A program made the translations under genes and the position numbers. From Candidatus Sifarchaeum subterraneum (GTDB lineage: Archaea; Asgardarchaeota; Sifarchaeia; Sifarchaeales; Sifarchaeaceae), in assembly GCA_016292335.1 (NCBI GenBank), contig JAECRX010000209.1, positions 1 to 6,017 on the forward strand: DNA of 6,017 nt, in the 5' to 3' direction. This document shows, one piece after another, positions 4,228 through 6,017 of this stretch; the first letter of the stretch is position 1; each line of letters opens with the position of its first letter. The notes under the pieces were generated by a model. The model did not search any database. It saw only the letters and a list, made by a program, of their open reading frames with translations, and had not been told where the DNA came from.

Positions 4228-6017
4228 ATGGAATGGGACCTAAAAGCTTTATTACAAAAAATAAGAGAAGTCCCGCCTCTATTTGAAAGAGATGATCTCG
4301 TAGATGCATTCAGTGCTCTTAGTGAAGAGCAAAAAGAGATATTTATAGGCACTGTTAGAGAATTAGCCCATGAAGACCTTGAGGCAGGGATATTTGCTTC
4401 TTATGATATCCGTGCCCCAGCAGATAGGCTTCCCAGTCATGTAATCTTTTATCTTGGTTTAATTGTAGCCTCTAAACTCAAAGAGTTTACGGGTTATAGG
4501 CCTGAACAAGGTCCTTTTGTTGTTGGTGTGGGTCAGGCAGCAGAGTCAGCAAGGCCATCAAGTACCCGCATTAAAAAATCCTATATGAATGGTCTAAGAG
4601 TTGCAGGAATAGATGTTATTGATTTAGGTATAACTACCACACCTGATGTTTATTTTAGCGCTCCCTACTTAATAAGTATGAATATCAGGGCAGTAGTAAA
4701 CATCTCTGCCAGTCATAATCCTCCAACAGATAATGGAATTAAACACACTATTCTTAGAGAGGATGGATATATTCTCTCTCTCAGCAAAGCACAGATGACT
4801 GATTTTAAGACTCTGACTTTAGAACACCCTGAAGCGGCAAAATACGCTGCTTCATGTGGAAGACTAACAGAAATATTTCCTCCTGATAAAATAGACCACA
4901 ATCATAATCTCTTCTGTGCCTATTACGGTCTTTTAGGAAAAGAAGTATTCACGATCTTAAATAGAATCCACAAAGGCGACTATCGAAATATACTTGCTCT
5001 TTTAGAAGAAATCGGCAGCCCTGAACAGATGCAGAAGATGGATTGGTCTACAGTACGAACTAGGTTGAACCTACCCAAGGATATGCCTAGACCGGAGATG
5101 TTTGGAGATAGGCCTTTTGGAAATTTTGTGGTTATTTTAGACGTGGGAGGGGGAACAGGATATAGAACTGTAGAGACATACCGTATGCTAGGAGCAGAAG
5201 TTATATTGCAAAATAAAGAACGTGGATTCAACCCTATGGAAGAGAAAAATCAAGAAAACTTGAGAGAGACGTTAAGAGAGGCTAGAGCTAACCCTAAATA
5301 TAAAAGTAAAGAGATTATAGGTATTGCCCATGATGAGGACTCGGATCGACTCTTGATCATGCGTTCTGACGGAGTTGTTGTTGAGGGAGATAGGATTCTT
5401 GCTATTGTAACGGAAGCAATAATTAAGAAAATGAAGAATCTTTCGGATCCAAGGATACCGATAGTCATTAGCGAAGTCAAGTCACGTCCTGATGCAAGGA
5501 TGCATATCCAAGATATAGGAGGCAATCTTATTATTACTGAGACGGGGTTTGCCTTTATCAAGGATGCTGCAGTCAGGATACATCGTGCTTTCAAAGAAGG
5601 GAGAGACCATGTAGAAATCAGTATTAAATATGAACAAGGCAAGAAGATCTTTAGTAAAGAAGCTACATTAAAAGGCATGACACCTGTTCTGGTCTGGGCA
5701 GAATTATCCGGTCATTTTGGACTAGCTCAGGAAATTAACTACTTTTTCGATGACGCCCAAATTATGGCTGCAGAAGTTCTTTCAGTTGTAGCAGAAAGTC
5801 TTAATAAAGATAAAAAGGGGCTAATTGAGTTGGACGAAAGTTTTCCACGCTGGCCCAGTTCAGGAGAGCTCAATATATTCTTACGTACAAAGGATCCAGA
5901 TTATCTGCCTACTCCAGATCAACGCGAGGTGATTGTTCAGTTTTTTGTAAGACACTTCCAAGAGAAAGGTTATGAACTAGATACGGTTGACGGTGTGCAA
6001 GCATTCTTTAGGGATAA
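4228..6017 (+). CDS. Alpha-D-phosphohexomutase (phosphomannomutase/phosphoglucomutase type), large atypical form, 3' truncated
   Basis: The frame is open for 596 codons to the window edge. The superfamily shifts a phosphate between C6 and C1 of hexoses through a phosphoserine, supplying sugar-1-phosphates for nucleotide sugars and glycans. Motifs in order: FASYDIRA (56-63), matching the FxxYDIRG start; RPSS (109-112), phosphate contact; ASHNPPTDNG (161-170), with S162 the expected phosphoserine; DVGGGTG (305-311), opening domain II; DEDSDR (369-374), the Mg-binding D-x-D-x-DR loop; TETGFAFIK (437-445); AELSGH (491-496), replacing the usual GE[EQ]SGH sugar-binding loop; and VDGVQAFFRD (587-596), where domain IV begins and is cut off. 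Unusual points are about 55 extra N-terminal residues, roughly 100 extra residues between domains I and II (about 185-295), and the altered sugar loop. Typical relatives have about 450 residues in total. Core catalytic residues are intact, so activity is likely, but the substrate could differ from mannose or glucose phosphate. It is divergent from padR. Confidence 0.93.
   Translation, partial: MEWDLKALLQKIREVPPLFERDDLVDAFSALSEEQKEIFIGTVRELAHEDLEAGIFASYDIRAPADRLPSHVIFYLGLIVASKLKEFTGYRPEQGPFVVGVGQAAESARPSSTRIKKSYMNGLRVAGIDVIDLGITTTPDVYFSAPYLISMNIRAVVNISASHNPPTDNGIKHTILREDGYILSLSKAQMTDFKTLTLEHPEAAKYAASCGRLTEIFPPDKIDHNHNLFCAYYGLLGKEVFTILNRIHKGDYRNILALLEEIGSPEQMQKMDWSTVRTRLNLPKDMPRPEMFGDRPFGNFVVILDVGGGTGYRTVETYRMLGAEVILQNKERGFNPMEEKNQENLRETLREARANPKYKSKEIIGIAHDEDSDRLLIMRSDGVVVEGDRILAIVTEAIIKKMKNLSDPRIPIVISEVKSRPDARMHIQDIGGNLIITETGFAFIKDAAVRIHRAFKEGRDHVEISIKYEQGKKIFSKEATLKGMTPVLVWAELSGHFGLAQEINYFFDDAQIMAAEVLSVVAESLNKDKKGLIELDESFPRWPSSGELNIFLRTKDPDYLPTPDQREVIVQFFVRHFQEKGYELDTVDGVQAFFRD

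Noticed and set aside
4713..5678. Three minus-strand open frames (about 4713-4901, 4980-5231 and 5250-5678)
   Set aside because: They lie antisense inside the phosphohexomutase gene, whose plus-strand frame has clear conserved motifs throughout. The minus-strand translations look like shadow sequence, and no ribosome binding sites support them.
1..6017. Mobile element, CRISPR array or defence system
   Set aside because: There is no transposase, integrase, Cas or toxin-antitoxin motif, no regularly spaced repeats and no terminal inverted repeats. All recognised genes are metabolic or regulatory.

Overview
The window looks like an AT-rich archaeal chromosome segment. The clues are a geranylgeranyl-reductase-family flavoprotein of the kind that saturates archaeal isoprenoid lipids, an aminotransferase resembling archaeal (Pyrococcus-type) alanine aminotransferases, A/T-rich BRE/TATA-like promoter elements instead of -35/-10 boxes, and Shine-Dalgarno sites matching GGAGGTG. 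The sequence alone does not fix the lineage. An Asgard or other uncultured mesophilic archaeon would fit, but that is a guess. No mobile element, CRISPR array, tRNA or rRNA is visible.

Layout. Positions 1-240 hold an open frame running in from the left edge, possibly the C-terminus of an upstream gene; a good BRE/TATA match lies within it, so it could instead be a leader. An alanine-aminotransferase-like gene follows (233-1435, +). A gap of about 410 bases contains a T-rich terminator candidate, a promoter candidate and a hairpin-bearing leader. That leader precedes a small unrecognised gene (1847-2206, +). Between this gene and the convergent geranylgeranyl reductase gene (2330-3535, -) lies a compact block of three consecutive hairpins closed by a short outer stem (2223-2298). 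It reads like a structured RNA and is the most interesting item here.

Upstream of the reductase, on the same strand, is a PadR-type regulator (3675-4055, -). Its divergent upstream region carries a perfect 9-bp inverted repeat, a short direct repeat and an A/T block that reads as a TATA box in either direction. Rightward from there runs a large, atypical alpha-D-phosphohexomutase (4228 to beyond 6017, +), cut off by the window edge in its C-terminal domain.

The genes do not form one pathway. The plausible working unit is padR plus the reductase on the minus strand, where a small winged-helix regulator could control itself, the divergent sugar-phosphate mutase and perhaps lipid saturation. 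The aminotransferase (nitrogen/pyruvate metabolism) and the small orphan gene appear to be separate transcription units.
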